Shown here one piece after another: positions 17,288 through 26,103 of a DNA stretch of 43,251 nucleotides (the stretch's first letter is position 1; every line of letters starts with the position of its first letter). The notes below the pieces were generated by a model that was not told the origin of the DNA, did no database searches, and saw only the letters and a program-made list of their open reading frames with translations. The DNA lies in contig JADLIA010000081.1 in NCBI GenBank assembly GCA_020848515.1, positions 1 to 43,251 of the forward strand. The letters are read 5' to 3'. The DNA is from Rubrivivax sp. GTDB lineage: Bacteria; Pseudomonadota; Gammaproteobacteria; Burkholderiales; Burkholderiaceae_C. The position numbers and the translations under genes are program-made.

Positions 17288-18178
17288 ATGGACTGGGACA
17301 ACCTGCGCTTCTTTCTGGAACTGGCGCGCACCGGCACGCTGACGGCCGCCGCGCGCCGCCTGGCGGTGGACCACACCACGGTGGCGCGGCGCCTGCAGGC
17401 GCTGGAAAAGCAGGCCGGCGCCACCCTGTTCACGCGCGAGGCCGACGGCCACCGCCTGACCGAGGCTGGCCAGCGCCTGCTGCCCGGCGCCCAGGTCATG
17501 GAGCGCGCCGCCCAGCAACTGGCGCTGGGCGCACCGGCCGGCGGCGACGGCCCGGCCGGCGTGGTGCGGCTGGGCGCCACCGAGGGCTTCGGCACCGCCC
17601 TGCTGGCGCCGCGGCTGGCCTGGCTGACGCGCCAGCACCCGGGGCTGACGCTGGACCTGCTGGCGCTGCCGCGGCTGCTGCACCTGTCGCGGCGCGAGGC
17701 CGACATCGTCATCTCGCTGGAGCGCCCGCGCCACGAGACGGTGGTGGTCACCCGCCTGAGCGACTACGCCCTGCACCTGTACGGCCAGCGCGAGTATCTG
17801 GCGCGCCGGCCGCTGATCCAGCGGCGCGAGGACCTGCGCCACCACGCCTTCGTCAGCTACGTCGACGACCTGCTGTTCACCAAGGAGCTGCAGTTTCTGG
17901 GCGAGCTGCACCAGCCGGCGCGTTTTGCGCTGCGCAGCACCAGCATCAGCGCGCAGTTGGAAGCCGTGCGTGCCGGCGCCGGCCTGGCCGTGCTGCCGGC
18001 CTTTCTGGCCGACCAGGACCCGACGCTGGCGCGCGTGCTGCCGGCCGAAGGGCGCTTCATCCGCACCTTCTGGATGAGCATGCCGGGCGAAATCCGCCAC
18101 CAGCCGGCGATCCAGACCGTGTGGGGCTTTCTGCGCCAGGCGGTGGCCGAAATGCAGCCCCGCCTGCTGCCGCCATAG
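17288..18178 (+). CDS. LysR-family transcriptional regulator, likely regulator of the mms operon
   Basis: A 296-residue LysR-type regulator. The N-terminal winged helix-turn-helix is [20 protein letters not shown], then [32 protein letters not shown] and [12 protein letters not shown]. The C-terminal effector domain includes [30 protein letters not shown] and [19 protein letters not shown]. The start at 17288 matches the normal LysR N-terminus; an in-frame ATG at 17228 would extend it into the mmsA promoter. It is divergent from mmsA with a 114-bp gap containing a LysR-like operator, so control of valine/hydroxyisobutyrate degradation and autoregulation are likely. The inducer is unknown. Confidence 0.92.
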   Translation: MDWDNLRFFLELARTGTLTAAARRLAVDHTTVARRLQALEKQAGATLFTREADGHRLTEAGQRLLPGAQVMERAAQQLALGAPAGGDGPAGVVRLGATEGFGTALLAPRLAWLTRQHPGLTLDLLALPRLLHLSRREADIVISLERPRHETVVVTRLSDYALHLYGQREYLARRPLIQRREDLRHHAFVSYVDDLLFTKELQFLGELHQPARFALRSTSISAQLEAVRAGAGLAVLPAFLADQDPTLARVLPAEGRFIRTFWMSMPGEIRHQPAIQTVWGFLRQAVAEMQPRLLPP

Positions 18179-18188
18179 TGTCTGAAAC

Positions 18189-18225
18189 GCTATTGAAATA
18201 AGAGCTGCTGGCGCAAGCTGCGAGG
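18189..18225 (+). repeat. Dispersed hairpin repeat, copy 5 (short, degenerate)
   Basis: CTATTGAAATAAGAGCTGCT followed by GGCGCAAGCTGCGAGG retains the left half and part of the right arm but not the T-rich tail. It fills the 54-bp gap between the convergent LysR and AraC/methyltransferase genes. Confidence 0.55.
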
Positions 18226-18232
18226 TCATCCG

Positions 18233-19075
18233 TCATGCGTCATTGTTCAACGCAGGTTCGTGCCAGCCCTCACTTTCGAGCAGCGCCTGCTTGCGCGCCA
18301 CGCCCCAGCGATAGCCGGCCAGCGCGCCGTCGCCGCGCACCACGCGGTGGCAAGGGATGGCCACGGCCAGCACGTTGCTGGCGCAGGCGCGCGCCACGGC
18401 GCGGGCGGCGCGCGGCTGGCCGATGCGGCGCGCCAGCTCGGCGTAGCTCAGCGTCTGGCCGGCCGGCACCGCGCGCAGCGCCTGCCACACGCGCTGCTGG
18501 AAGGCGCTGCCGCGCACGTCCAGCGGCAGCTCCAGCCCCAGGGCCGGCTGCTCGACGAAACCCACCACCTGCGCCACGCGGCGCTCGAAGGCGGCGTCGC
18601 CACCCACCAGGTCGGCGCGCGGAAACTGCGCCTGCAGCTGCGCCAGCAGCGGCTCGGGTGCGTCGCCCAGGGCAATGCTGCAGATGCCCTGGTCGCTTTC
18701 GGCCACCAGGATTGCGCCCAGCGAACACTGGCCGAGCGCGAAGCGGATCGTCTCGCCCGCGCCGCCGGCGCGCCAGCGGCTGGGCGTCATGCCGATCAGC
18801 TCGCGTGCGTTTTCGTAGAAGCGGCTGGGCGCATTGAAGCCGGCGTCGTAGATGGCCTCGGTCACGCTGGCCGCCTGGGTCAGCCGGGCGCGCAGCCGGC
18901 GTGCGCGCTGGCCCTCGGCATAGGCGCGCGGTGTCACCCCGGTGTGGGCCTTGAACAGGCGCTGGAAGTGGTGCGGCGACAGCCCCGCCGCCTGCGCCAG
19001 CGCGGCCAGCGAAGGCGGCGCCTCGGCCGCCTCGATCTGGCGGCAGGCGCGGATGATCAGCTCGGCATGGCTCAT
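18233..19075 (-). CDS. AraC-type regulator fused to methylated-DNA-protein-cysteine methyltransferase (Ada-like, lacking the N-terminal metal domain)
   Basis: A 280-residue fusion. Residues about 1-100 are an AraC helix-turn-helix pair (SLAALAQAAGLSPHHFQRLF, then VTEAIYDAGFNAPSRFYENA). Residues about 107-280 are an O6-alkylguanine-DNA alkyltransferase with FQQRVWQALRAVPAGQTLSY, ASNVLAVAIPCHRVVRGDG and acceptor cysteine C242. E. coli Ada has in addition an N-terminal zinc domain that accepts methyl groups from phosphotriesters and converts it into an activator; that domain is absent. The protein should therefore repair O6-methylguanine, but whether it senses methylation is doubtful. The start at 19075 gives a normal AraC N-terminus. 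It is convergent with the LysR gene. Confidence 0.9.
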   Translation of the reverse strand: MSHAELIIRACRQIEAAEAPPSLAALAQAAGLSPHHFQRLFKAHTGVTPRAYAEGQRARRLRARLTQAASVTEAIYDAGFNAPSRFYENARELIGMTPSRWRAGGAGETIRFALGQCSLGAILVAESDQGICSIALGDAPEPLLAQLQAQFPRADLVGGDAAFERRVAQVVGFVEQPALGLELPLDVRGSAFQQRVWQALRAVPAGQTLSYAELARRIGQPRAARAVARACASNVLAVAIPCHRVVRGDGALAGYRWGVARKQALLESEGWHEPALNNDA

Positions 19076-19227
19076 GGCGCCACTGTACGGCGCGCCCACG
19101 GGGCCGGCCATCCGTTTCTTGCGGCCATGTCCCCGCTCATGTCCTGCAGGGATGCGGCCTGCCCGAAGATGACACGCGGATCACGGCCTTTTCTAGGATC
19201 GAATCCGGCGTCGGTGCCTGCCTGGCA

Positions 19228-19254
19228 AGCGCCAGAAGCTATTTAATTGATAGC
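19228..19254 (-). repeat. Dispersed hairpin repeat, copy 6 (left part)
   Basis: The minus strand begins GCTATCAATTAAATAGCTTC and is identical over all 27 bases to repeat copy 1 (3419-3445). It continues less clearly as TTGCCAGGCAGG. It starts 9 nt after the stop codon of the YqaA-like gene, in the 188-bp gap 19076-19263, whose remainder shows no gene. Confidence 0.65.
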
Positions 19255-19263
19255 ATATCCAGG

Positions 19264-19734
19264 TTACTTCGGCCACAGGTAGAGCAGCCCCAGGGTCATG
19301 CCGGTGTAGCGCAGCAGCTTGCCAGCCGCCATCCAGACGGTGCAGGGCAACAGCGGCAGACGCAACCAGCCGGCCACGGCGCACAGCGGGTCGCCGATGA
19401 TGGGCAGAAACGACAGAAAGCAGGCGCGCGGGCCGATGCGCTGCAACCAGTCCAGCGCCCGCAGGTGGGTGGGCGAATGGCGATAGCGGTCGGCCACGTG
19501 ATGGGCGCCCAGTCCCATCCACCAGCTCACCACGCCGCCCAGCGTGTTGCCGACGGTGGCCACCCCGATGGCCGGCCACAGCAGTGCGGGGTTGAGCTGT
19601 ACCAGGCCGAACACGGCCGGCTCGGAGCCGACCGGCAACAAGGTCGCCGAGATGAAGGCGACCACGAACACGCTGGACAGCCCGAACTCGGGCAGCGCCA
19701 GCGCGGCCAGCAGCGATTGCAACCAGGCTTCCAT
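19264..19734 (-). CDS. YqaA-like small membrane protein (DedA/SNARE-associated family)
   Basis: A 156-residue hydrophobic protein with about four membrane segments: LSSVFVVAFISATLLPVGSE (residues about 18-37), LWPAIGVATVGNTLGGVVSW (about 51-70), FLSFLPIIGDPLCAVAGWLR (about 105-124), and a C-terminal LLRYTGMTLGLLYLW. The GN-T-GG and FxPxxGDPL motifs are characteristic of the YqaA branch of the DedA superfamily, whose members support membrane lipid turnover and envelope homeostasis. The start at 19734 begins right before the conserved part; a frame extending to 19866 would overlap the dusB promoter. It is divergent from dusB. Confidence 0.87.
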   Translation of the reverse strand: MEAWLQSLLAALALPEFGLSSVFVVAFISATLLPVGSEPAVFGLVQLNPALLWPAIGVATVGNTLGGVVSWWMGLGAHHVADRYRHSPTHLRALDWLQRIGPRACFLSFLPIIGDPLCAVAGWLRLPLLPCTVWMAAGKLLRYTGMTLGLLYLWPK

Positions 19735-19783
19735 CAAGGCGCGAGTGTAGGGATCGCGGCTGGCGGCGCGGCGTTTCGATTGC

Positions 19784-19805
19784 TGAAATTTTGGGCAGTT
19801 AGAAT
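19784..19805 (+). promoter_or_regulatory. Candidate dusB-fis promoter
   Basis: The only AT-rich island in the 130-bp gap between the YqaA-like gene and dusB. TAGAAT (19800-19805) is a good -10 about 60 nt ahead of the dusB ATG. The preceding TTGCTGAAATTTT stretch lacks a -35 at ideal spacing (the TTGCTG is only 14 nt away). Confidence 0.4.
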
Positions 19806-19864
19806 CCGCTTCCCTGTCGCGCACCCCCGGCTCATCGAGGCCGACGCCGCTGCGCCCCGTGCCC

Positions 19865-20905
19865 ATGCGAATCGGTCCCTACACCCTTCCCAACGCCCTG
19901 TTCGTGGCCCCCATGGCGGGGGTGACGGACCGGCCGTTTCGCCAGCTGTGCCGCGCCTTCGGGGCCGGCTACGCGGTCAGCGAGATGGTGACCTCGCGGC
20001 GCGATCTGTGGCACACGCTCAAGACTTCGCGCCGCGCCGACCACGTCGGCGAGCCCGGCCCGATCGCGGTGCAGATCGCCGGCACCGACGCGCCCATGAT
20101 GGCCGAGGCGGCGCGCTACAACATCGAGCGCGGCGCCCAGATCATCGACATCAACATGGGCTGCCCGGCCAAGAAGGTGTGCAACCAATGGGCCGGCAGC
20201 GCGCTGATGCAGGACGAGGCGCTGGCGCTGCAGATCATCGAGGCCGTGGTGGCCGCCTGCGCGCCGCACGGCGTGCCGGTGACGCTCAAGATGCGCACCG
20301 GCTGGTGCGCCGCCCACAAGAACGCCCCGGCGCTGGCGCGCGCCGCCGAAAGCGCCGGCGTGCAGATGGTGACGGTGCACGGCCGCACGCGCGAGCAGGG
20401 CTATCGGGGCGAGGCCGAGTACGACACCGTCGCCGCCATCAAGGCCGCGCTGACGATCCCGGTGGTGGCCAATGGCGACATCGACTCGCCCGCCAAGGCG
20501 CGCGCCGTGCTGGCCGCCACCGGGGCGGACGCGCTGATGATCGGCCGCGCCGCCCAGGGCCGGCCCTGGATCTTTCGCGAGATCGCGCACTTTCTGGCCA
20601 CCGGGCGCGAGCTGGCGCCACCGCTGGTGCTGGAGGTGCGGCGCGCGCTGCTGGCGCACCTGCAGGACCACTACGGCCTGTACGGCGAATGCACCGGCGT
20701 GCGCTCGGCGCGCAAGCACATCGGCTGGTATGTGCGCGGCCTGCCCGGTGGCGAAGCGTTTCGCCAGCGCATGAACAGCGTCGAGAGTGCCGCCCTGCAA
20801 TGGCAGTTGGTGGCCGACTATTTTGAAGAACTGGCCGACACGCACGAGCGCCTGCCCGCTCAGCCCCTGCGGCCCCAGCCTGCACCCGGGGTGCAGGCCC
20901 ACTGA
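19865..20905 (+). CDS. dusB: DusB, tRNA-dihydrouridine synthase B
   Basis: A 346-residue FMN enzyme of the Dus family. The N-terminus MRIGPYTLPN and VAPMAGVTDRPFRQLCR are close to E. coli DusB; VQIAGTD, the catalytic loop DINMGCPAKKVCNQWAGSAL with C100, MRTGW, VTVHGRTREQGYRG, VVANGDI and MIGRAAQGRPWIFREI follow in order, with RSARKHIGWY in the C-terminal tRNA-binding domain. It reduces specific uridines in the tRNA D-arm using NADPH. A GTG six bases upstream (19859) is an alternative start. It is followed 3 bp later by fis, the dusB-fis arrangement conserved in proteobacteria. Confidence 0.96.
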   Translation: MRIGPYTLPNALFVAPMAGVTDRPFRQLCRAFGAGYAVSEMVTSRRDLWHTLKTSRRADHVGEPGPIAVQIAGTDAPMMAEAARYNIERGAQIIDINMGCPAKKVCNQWAGSALMQDEALALQIIEAVVAACAPHGVPVTLKMRTGWCAAHKNAPALARAAESAGVQMVTVHGRTREQGYRGEAEYDTVAAIKAALTIPVVANGDIDSPAKARAVLAATGADALMIGRAAQGRPWIFREIAHFLATGRELAPPLVLEVRRALLAHLQDHYGLYGECTGVRSARKHIGWYVRGLPGGEAFRQRMNSVESAALQWQLVADYFEELADTHERLPAQPLRPQPAPGVQAH

Positions 20906-20908
20906 ACC

Positions 20909-21157
20909 ATGAGCAAGAAACACATCGACGAGTGCCTGCGCGAGAACCTGGAGGCCTACTTCCGCGACCTGCGCGGCACCGAGCCGGGGGGGCTGTACGA
21001 CATGATGCTGCGCGCGATGGAAAAGCCGCTGCTCGACGTCGTCATGCAGCACGCCGGCCACAACCAGAGCCGCGCCGCCGAATGGCTGGGCATGAACCGC
21101 AACACCCTGCGCAAGAAGCTGATCGAGCACGGCCTGATGGCTGGCGAGAAATCCTGA
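20909..21157 (+). CDS. fis: Fis-family nucleoid/DNA-binding protein
   Basis: An 82-residue basic protein, a little shorter than E. coli Fis (98). The C-terminal half GGLYDMMLRAMEKPLLDVVM, QHAGHNQSRAAEWLGMNRNT, LRKKLIEHGL is the canonical Fis helix-turn-helix. The N-terminal beta-hairpin region that contacts Hin/Gin invertase is shortened, as usual in betaproteobacteria. It acts as a dimer that bends DNA and influences growth-dependent transcription. It is translated together with dusB (stop and start 3 bp apart). A hairpin repeat with T tail begins right at its stop codon and may terminate the transcript before purH. Confidence 0.95.
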   Translation: MSKKHIDECLRENLEAYFRDLRGTEPGGLYDMMLRAMEKPLLDVVMQHAGHNQSRAAEWLGMNRNTLRKKLIEHGLMAGEKS

Positions 21158-21210
21158 ATTGATAGCGTCTTGCGCAAGCAGCACAAGCGCTGGAGCCATT
21201 TTTGACTTGA
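21157..21210 (+). repeat. Dispersed hairpin repeat, copy 7 (fis-purH gap)
   Basis: AATTGATAGCGTCTTGCGCA, a loop, CAAGCGCTGGAGCCATTTTT. Same orientation as the genes. The hairpin plus T5 directly after the fis stop codon has the form of an intrinsic terminator, only about 15 nt ahead of purH. Confidence 0.72.
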
Positions 21211-21223
21211 AGAAAGTGCGTCC

Positions 21224-22852
21224 ATGACCACCGCCCTGATCTCCGTCTCCGACAAGACCGGCATTGTTGATTTCGCGCATGCGCTGCACGTGCTGGGCGT
21301 GCGCCTGCTGTCCACCGGCGGCACCGCCCGCCTGCTGCGGGACGCGGGCCTGCCCGTCACCGAGGTGGCCGATCACACCGGATTCCCCGAAATGCTCGAT
21401 GGCCGCGTCAAGACCCTGCACCCCAGGATCCACGGCGGCCTGCTGGCGCGGCGTGACCTGCTGGAGCACATGGCGGCGCTCAAGACCCACGGCATCGCCA
21501 CCATCGACCTGCTGGTGGTCAACCTCTACCCGTTCGAGGCCACGGTGGCCCGGCCCGACTGCACGCTGGCCGACGCCATCGAAAACATCGACATCGGCGG
21601 CCCGGCCATGGTGCGCAGCGCGGCCAAAAACTGGCAGGGCGTGGCGGTGCTGACCGACGCCTCGCAATACGATGGCGTGCTGGCCGAGCTGAAGGCCGGC
21701 GGCATTAGCCAGAAGACCAGGTTCCAGCTGGCGGTGGCTGCCTTCAACCGCATCAGCGACTACGACGGCGCCATCAGCGACTACCTGTCTGCTATTGATT
21801 TCGAAGCTGGTGGCGCTGACCGGGTGCCCGTCAGAAGCCTTTTTCCTGCACAGAGCAACGGCCGCTTCGTGAAGCTCCAGGACCTGCGCTACGGCGAGAA
21901 CGCGCACCAGCAGGCCGCCCTGTACCGCGACCTGCACCCGGCGCCCGGCGCCATCGTCAGCGCGCAGCAGCTGCAGGGCAAGGAGCTGTCCTACAACAAC
22001 ATCGCCGACGCCGACGCGGCCTGGGAATGCGTCAAGCAGTGGGCCACGGGAGCGTCAGCGACCCCAGGTCAGGCGGCGGCCTGCGTCATCGTCAAGCACG
22101 CCAACCCCTGCGGCGTGGCCGTGGGCGAGAGCGCACTGGCGGCGTATCAGAAGGCTTTCAAGACCGATCCCACCAGCGCTTTCGGCGGCATCATCGCCTT
22201 CAACGTGCCGCTCGACGGCGCGGCCGCCGAGGCGGTGAGCAAACAGTTCGTCGAGGTGCTGATGGCGCCCGGCTTCACCCCCGAGGCGCGGGCGGTGTTT
22301 CAGGCCAAGCCCAACGTGCGCCTGCTGCAGATCGATCTGAGCGGCGTGCAGCCGGGTGGCGCCACGCCCTGGGCGCGCGGCCAGAACGCCATCGACGTCA
22401 AGCGCGTCGGCTCGGGCCTGCTGATGCAGACCGCCGACCACCACGAGCTCAAGGCTGCCGACCTGAAGGTGGTGACGAAGAAGCAGCCCACGCCGGCGCA
22501 GATCGAAGACCTGCTGTTTGCCTGGAAGGTGGCGCAATACGTCAAGAGCAACGCCATCGTGTTCTGCGCCGGTGGCATGACGCTGGGCGTGGGCGCCGGG
22601 CAGATGAGTCGGCTGGATTCGGCGCGCATCGCCAGCATCAAGGCCGAAGCGGCGGGCCTGTCGCTGCAGGGCTCGGCGGTGGCCAGCGACGCCTTCTTTC
22701 CGTTCCGCGACGGACTGGACGTGGTGATCGACCACGGCGCGGCCTGCGTCATCCAGCCGGGCGGCTCGATGCGCGATCAGGAAGTGATCGACGCTGCCGA
22801 CGAGCGCGGCGTGGCCATGGTGTTCACCGGGGTGCGGCACTTCCGCCACTGA
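21224..22852 (+). CDS. purH: PurH, bifunctional AICAR formyltransferase / IMP cyclohydrolase, with a repeat-derived linker
   Basis: A 542-residue enzyme for the last two steps of IMP synthesis. The N-terminal cyclohydrolase shows [46 protein letters not shown] and [17 protein letters not shown]. The C-terminal transformylase shows [30 protein letters not shown] with the catalytic K291-H292 pair, [37 protein letters not shown] and [11 protein letters not shown]. Between the domains, residues about 189-209 are encoded by sequence matching the dispersed hairpin repeat (21788-21850), in frame and without stop codons. The linker is variable in the family, so activity should be kept. It overlaps the convergent acyltransferase gene by 29 bp at the 3' end. 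Confidence 0.96.
   Translation: MTTALISVSDKTGIVDFAHALHVLGVRLLSTGGTARLLRDAGLPVTEVADHTGFPEMLDGRVKTLHPRIHGGLLARRDLLEHMAALKTHGIATIDLLVVNLYPFEATVARPDCTLADAIENIDIGGPAMVRSAAKNWQGVAVLTDASQYDGVLAELKAGGISQKTRFQLAVAAFNRISDYDGAISDYLSAIDFEAGGADRVPVRSLFPAQSNGRFVKLQDLRYGENAHQQAALYRDLHPAPGAIVSAQQLQGKELSYNNIADADAAWECVKQWATGASATPGQAAACVIVKHANPCGVAVGESALAAYQKAFKTDPTSAFGGIIAFNVPLDGAAAEAVSKQFVEVLMAPGFTPEARAVFQAKPNVRLLQIDLSGVQPGGATPWARGQNAIDVKRVGSGLLMQTADHHELKAADLKVVTKKQPTPAQIEDLLFAWKVAQYVKSNAIVFCAGGMTLGVGAGQMSRLDSARIASIKAEAAGLSLQGSAVASDAFFPFRDGLDVVIDHGAACVIQPGGSMRDQEVIDAADERGVAMVFTGVRHFRH
21788..21850 (+). repeat. Dispersed hairpin repeat, copy 8, inside purH
   Basis: TCTGCTATTGATTTCGAAGC, TGGTGGCGCTGAC, a loop, GTCAGAAGCCTTTTTCCTGC. 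It aligns with the intergenic copies from the left arm to the T5 tail and is read through as [25 protein letters not shown] and GTCAG still pair around a 9-nt loop. Confidence 0.68.
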
Positions 22853-23702
22853 GCGGGTGGCCGGACGCGAGCTGCGCAAAGCGCGCGTCCTTGGCCTGCC
22901 AGCGATCACCCAGCCAGGCCTGCAGCGCGGCCGTATCCAGCGGCCCGCCATCTGCGGCCAGCGGCACCGGCAGCCGCTCGACGTGCACGCGCACGTGCGG
23001 CACGCGGCCGCACAGCACGTCGATGAAGCGCGGCACCTGGCCGGGATAGACGATGGTCACGTCCAGCACGGCGTCGAGCCGGTCGCCCAGCACCTCCAGC
23101 GCGCTCATCACCCCGCCGGCCTTGGGGCGCAGCAGGTGCCGGAAGGGCGACTGCTGGGCCTGCTGCTTGGCCGGCGTGAAGCGCGTGCCCTCGACGAAGC
23201 TCATCACCGACGTCGGCAGCGCGCGGAAGCGGGCGCAGGCGGCGCGCGCCGTGGCCAGGTCCTGCGCCCCGCTGGCACCGCCGCGCCGGCGCAGGAAGGG
23301 AAAGTCCAGCGCCCACCACACCAGGCCCACCAGCGGCACCCAGATCAGCTCGCGCTTGATGAAGAACTTGAGAAACGGCGCGCGCCCCTGCAGGCTGCGT
23401 TGCAGCACCAGAATGTCGACCCAGCTCTGATGGTTGCAGATCACCAGGTACCAGGCCTGGCGGCTCAGCCCTTCCGGCAGGCTGAGTTGCCAGCGCGTGC
23501 CACTGGCCCACTGCATGCCGGCGGCGTTGAGGCGGTTCCAGGTGTCGGCAATCGCCACCACGGCGGCGTCCAGCGGCGCGATCGGTGGCAGCGGGCGCGT
23601 CAGCAGCTTCAGCAGAATCAGCGGCGCCAGCAGCGCAAACAGCAGCAGCGTGTACGCCGTCAGCAGCGCCACGGCGAGGGTGCCGGTCAGGAGCGCACGC
23701 AC
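22824..23702 (-). CDS. Lysophospholipid acyltransferase family protein (1-acylglycerol-3-phosphate acyltransferase-like)
   Basis: A 292-residue PlsC-superfamily acyltransferase. An N-terminal membrane anchor (about residues 5-35, [20 protein letters not shown]) is followed by the catalytic NHQSWVD motif (the NHx4D box), [31 protein letters not shown] (the EGTR acyl-acceptor box) and a later conserved Pro region VTIVYPG. The pattern resembles the YihG/YihG-like branch, which differs from housekeeping PlsC. It should acylate a lysophospholipid at the inner membrane. The start is a GTG at 23702 with no clear ribosome site, so it is moderately uncertain. Its 3' end overlaps purH by 29 bp. Confidence 0.9.
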   Translation of the reverse strand: MRALLTGTLAVALLTAYTLLLFALLAPLILLKLLTRPLPPIAPLDAAVVAIADTWNRLNAAGMQWASGTRWQLSLPEGLSRQAWYLVICNHQSWVDILVLQRSLQGRAPFLKFFIKRELIWVPLVGLVWWALDFPFLRRRGGASGAQDLATARAACARFRALPTSVMSFVEGTRFTPAKQQAQQSPFRHLLRPKAGGVMSALEVLGDRLDAVLDVTIVYPGQVPRFIDVLCGRVPHVRVHVERLPVPLAADGGPLDTAALQAWLGDRWQAKDARFAQLASGHPLSGGSAAPR

Positions 23703-23761
23703 GGCAGGTCGGTCAGCAGAAGCGGCCAGAAGGTGGGCATGCGGGGCCCGTTCACACCTTC

Positions 23762-25075
23762 TCAGTGCTGGCCCAGCTGCGCCAGCACCGCGCGCGCCGC
23801 GTCGATGGTGGCGTCGATGTCGGCGTCGCTGTGCGCGCTGCTGACGAAGCCCGCCTCATACAGGGCCGGCGCGATGTACACGCCGCGCTCCAACAGGCCG
23901 TGGAACAGTCGGTTGAAGCGCGCACCGTCGGACTTCATCACTTCGCCGTAGTTGCGCGGCAGCTCCGGCAGAAGGAAGAAACCGAACATGCCCCCTTCGG
24001 AATCGGCCGAAAACGGCACGCCGGCGGCACGCGCGGCGGCCACCAGGCCATCGACCAGGCGCTGCGTCCTGGCCGTGAGCGCCTCGAAGAAGCCGGGCTT
24101 GCGGATTTCGCGCAGCGTGGCCAGGCCGCAAGCGGTGGCCACCGGGTTGCCGCTCAGCGTGCCGGCCTGATACACCGGGCCCAGCGGGGCCAGCTGCTCC
24201 ATCACCGCGCGCTTGCCGCCGAAGGCCGCCAGCGGCATGCCGCCGCCGATCACCTTGCCCATCACCGTCAGGTCGGGCTCGAAGCCGGGGATGGCCGCCG
24301 CATACACGCTCTGCGCGCCGCCCAGCGCGACGCGAAAGCCGGTCATCACCTCGTCGTAGATCAAGAGCGCGCCATGCTGCGTGCACAGTTCGCGGCAGCG
24401 GCGCGTGAAGTCGACGCTGGCGCGCACGAAGTTCATGTTGCCGGCAATCGGCTCCATGATCAGGCCGGCGATCTGCGGCCCGTGCTCGGCAAAGGCCTGT
24501 TCCAGCTGCGCCAGGTTGTTGTATTCCAGCACCATGGTGTGCTGCACCACCTCGGGCGGCACGCCGGCGCTGGTCGGGTTGCCGAAGGTGGCCAGGCCGG
24601 AGCCGGCCTTGACCAGCAGGGCGTCGGCGTGGCCGTGGTAGCAGCCCTCGAATTTGATGATGGCGCTGCGTCCGGTGGCGCCGCGCGCCAGGCGGATGGC
24701 GGTCATGCCGGCTTCGGTGCCGCTGGAGACCAGGCGCAGCATCTCCATGCCGGGGCGCAGGCTGAGGATTTCCTCGGCCAGCTCGATCTCGCGCTCGGTG
24801 GGCGCGCCAAAGGAAAAGCCCTCGGCGGCGGCCTTCTGCACCGCTTCCAGCACGGCCGGGTCGCCGTGGCCCAGGATCATCGGGCCCCAGGAGCCGATGT
24901 AGTCGATGTAGCGTGTGCCCGCCGCGTCCCAGAAGTAGGGGCCCTGGGCGCGCTGCACGAAGCGCGGCGTGCCGCCGACGGCGCGAAAGGCCCGCACGGG
25001 CGAGTTGACGCCGCCGGGAATCACGCGGCGGGCGCGCGCCATCAGCGCGTCGTTGGGGTCAGTGCTTGGTTTCAT
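23762..25075 (-). CDS. hemL: HemL, glutamate-1-semialdehyde 2,1-aminomutase
   Basis: A 437-residue class III aminotransferase: [104 protein letters not shown] and [17 protein letters not shown] with PLP lysine K274. It moves the amino group of glutamate-1-semialdehyde to make 5-aminolevulinate, the first committed tetrapyrrole precursor in the C5 pathway. The ATG at 25075 lies within the 3' end of the ThiD-like gene (17-bp overlap), so the two are translationally coupled. A longer open frame to 25141 is rejected. Confidence 0.96.
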   Translation of the reverse strand: MKPSTDPNDALMARARRVIPGGVNSPVRAFRAVGGTPRFVQRAQGPYFWDAAGTRYIDYIGSWGPMILGHGDPAVLEAVQKAAAEGFSFGAPTEREIELAEEILSLRPGMEMLRLVSSGTEAGMTAIRLARGATGRSAIIKFEGCYHGHADALLVKAGSGLATFGNPTSAGVPPEVVQHTMVLEYNNLAQLEQAFAEHGPQIAGLIMEPIAGNMNFVRASVDFTRRCRELCTQHGALLIYDEVMTGFRVALGGAQSVYAAAIPGFEPDLTVMGKVIGGGMPLAAFGGKRAVMEQLAPLGPVYQAGTLSGNPVATACGLATLREIRKPGFFEALTARTQRLVDGLVAAARAAGVPFSADSEGGMFGFFLLPELPRNYGEVMKSDGARFNRLFHGLLERGVYIAPALYEAGFVSSAHSDADIDATIDAARAVLAQLGQH

Positions 25076-26003
25076 TGAAGGGTTCCGGGAAAGGGGGAAG
25101 GGCTGGGCCGTCGTCGGCAGTGTCCGCCTGGTCGTCGGCATCGGAGGCGGCCCAAAACAGCCGGTCGGCCAGCGCCCGGCCCATGCCGGGGCGAAAGCCG
25201 TGGTCCAGGGCCTGGTCCAGGTATTGCAGGGCTTCGCTGGTCGCTTCGGTGAGCTCGCTGCCGGTGGCGATCAGCGCCGCCAGCGCCGCCGAGAGGATGT
25301 CGCCGGCACCCAGAAAATCGGCATCGATGCGTTCGAAGCTCTGGCTGAACAACTCGGCCTCGGGCGACGCCAGCACGTTGCCCAGTCGGTCGCCGGCCAG
25401 CGGCAGCCCGGTCACCAGCACGAACGCCACGCCGCGCTCGGCCGCCGCCCGTGCCAGGTCGGTGGCGCGCGCATGGCGGTCGGTGGTGGATTCGGGCAGC
25501 AGCCAGTGGCGCAGCGTGGCGTTGTTGCCGACCAGCACGGTGGTCTGCGGCAGCAGCAGCTCGCGGCACGCGTCCAGGTAGTGGTCGATTTCGGCTTCGG
25601 ACCACCACGACAGGTCGGGCATGTAGGCCACCACCGGCACCGACGCGTAGTCCGAGGTGAAGGCGGCAATGGCCGACACCGCCTCGGCACTGCCCACGAA
25701 ACCCACCTTGATCACGTGCAACGGCACGTCCTCGGCCACGGCGGCCGCCTGTTCGGCCACGGCCGCCTCATCGATGGCGCAGTGGCTCATGGTTTCGCGC
25801 GTGTCGCGCACGTACACGCCGGTGACCACCGGCAGCGCATGGGCGCCGATGGCGGCTATCACCGTGGCATCGCTGCCCGAGCCGCCGGCACCGGTGGGGT
25901 CTCCGGCGTTGAAGCTCAGGACGTTGGGCAAACTGTCGTATTCAGCCAACAAATCTGGCGCGATCGCGCCGCCGGACGCATCGGCCGGTGTGGAACTGCT
26001 CAT
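25059..26003 (-). CDS. ThiD-like hydroxymethylpyrimidine / phosphomethylpyrimidine kinase
   Basis: About 314 residues, ribokinase-like fold of the ThiD/PdxK group. [20 protein letters not shown] resembles the ThiD N-terminal substrate loop, and [24 protein letters not shown] and the C-terminal [20 protein letters not shown] match the phosphate-binding region. Two things differ from E. coli ThiD: the anion-hole reads GAGD (the PfkB/ribokinase form) instead of GTGC, and the protein has extra acidic residues at both ends. It may phosphorylate HMP for thiamine, but a pyridoxal-type or other substrate is possible. ATG at 26003 is used; a GTG at 26012 is alternative. It overlaps hemL and is divergent from rubredoxin. 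Confidence 0.82.
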   Translation of the reverse strand: MSSSTPADASGGAIAPDLLAEYDSLPNVLSFNAGDPTGAGGSGSDATVIAAIGAHALPVVTGVYVRDTRETMSHCAIDEAAVAEQAAAVAEDVPLHVIKVGFVGSAEAVSAIAAFTSDYASVPVVAYMPDLSWWSEAEIDHYLDACRELLLPQTTVLVGNNATLRHWLLPESTTDRHARATDLARAAAERGVAFVLVTGLPLAGDRLGNVLASPEAELFSQSFERIDADFLGAGDILSAALAALIATGSELTEATSEALQYLDQALDHGFRPGMGRALADRLFWAASDADDQADTADDGPALPPFPEPFNETKH

Positions 26004-26103
26004 AGGACACACATTGGCGGGCCGACTGTGACAGAGTGTCGTATGTAGGCGAAAGCCGTCGATACAATCGATTGCATTCTAGGTAATTGCAACTTAAGCT
26101 GTA
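26004..26103. promoter_or_regulatory. Divergent promoter region, thiD-like / rubredoxin-pil
   Basis: A 100-bp AT-richer gap. On the plus strand TACAAT (26063-26068) is a good -10 for rubredoxin, giving a leader of about 30 nt. It overlaps the 10-bp palindrome CAATCGATTG (26066-26075). A second dyad, TTGCATT...TAATTGCAA, follows at about 26072-26091. These may be operators or the minus-strand promoter (TTGCAA at 26091-26086 as -35). Confidence 0.42.

Noticed and set aside
17174-18229. N-terminal extension of mmsA on the minus strand
   Set aside because: It would cover the divergent LysR gene. The family N-terminus starts at 17173 right after an AGGAGA site.
26072-26100. TTGCAT - 17 nt - TAAGCT as rubredoxin promoter
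   Set aside because: The -10 would end 3 nt before the start codon, placing transcription inside the gene. TACAAT at 26063 is better placed.
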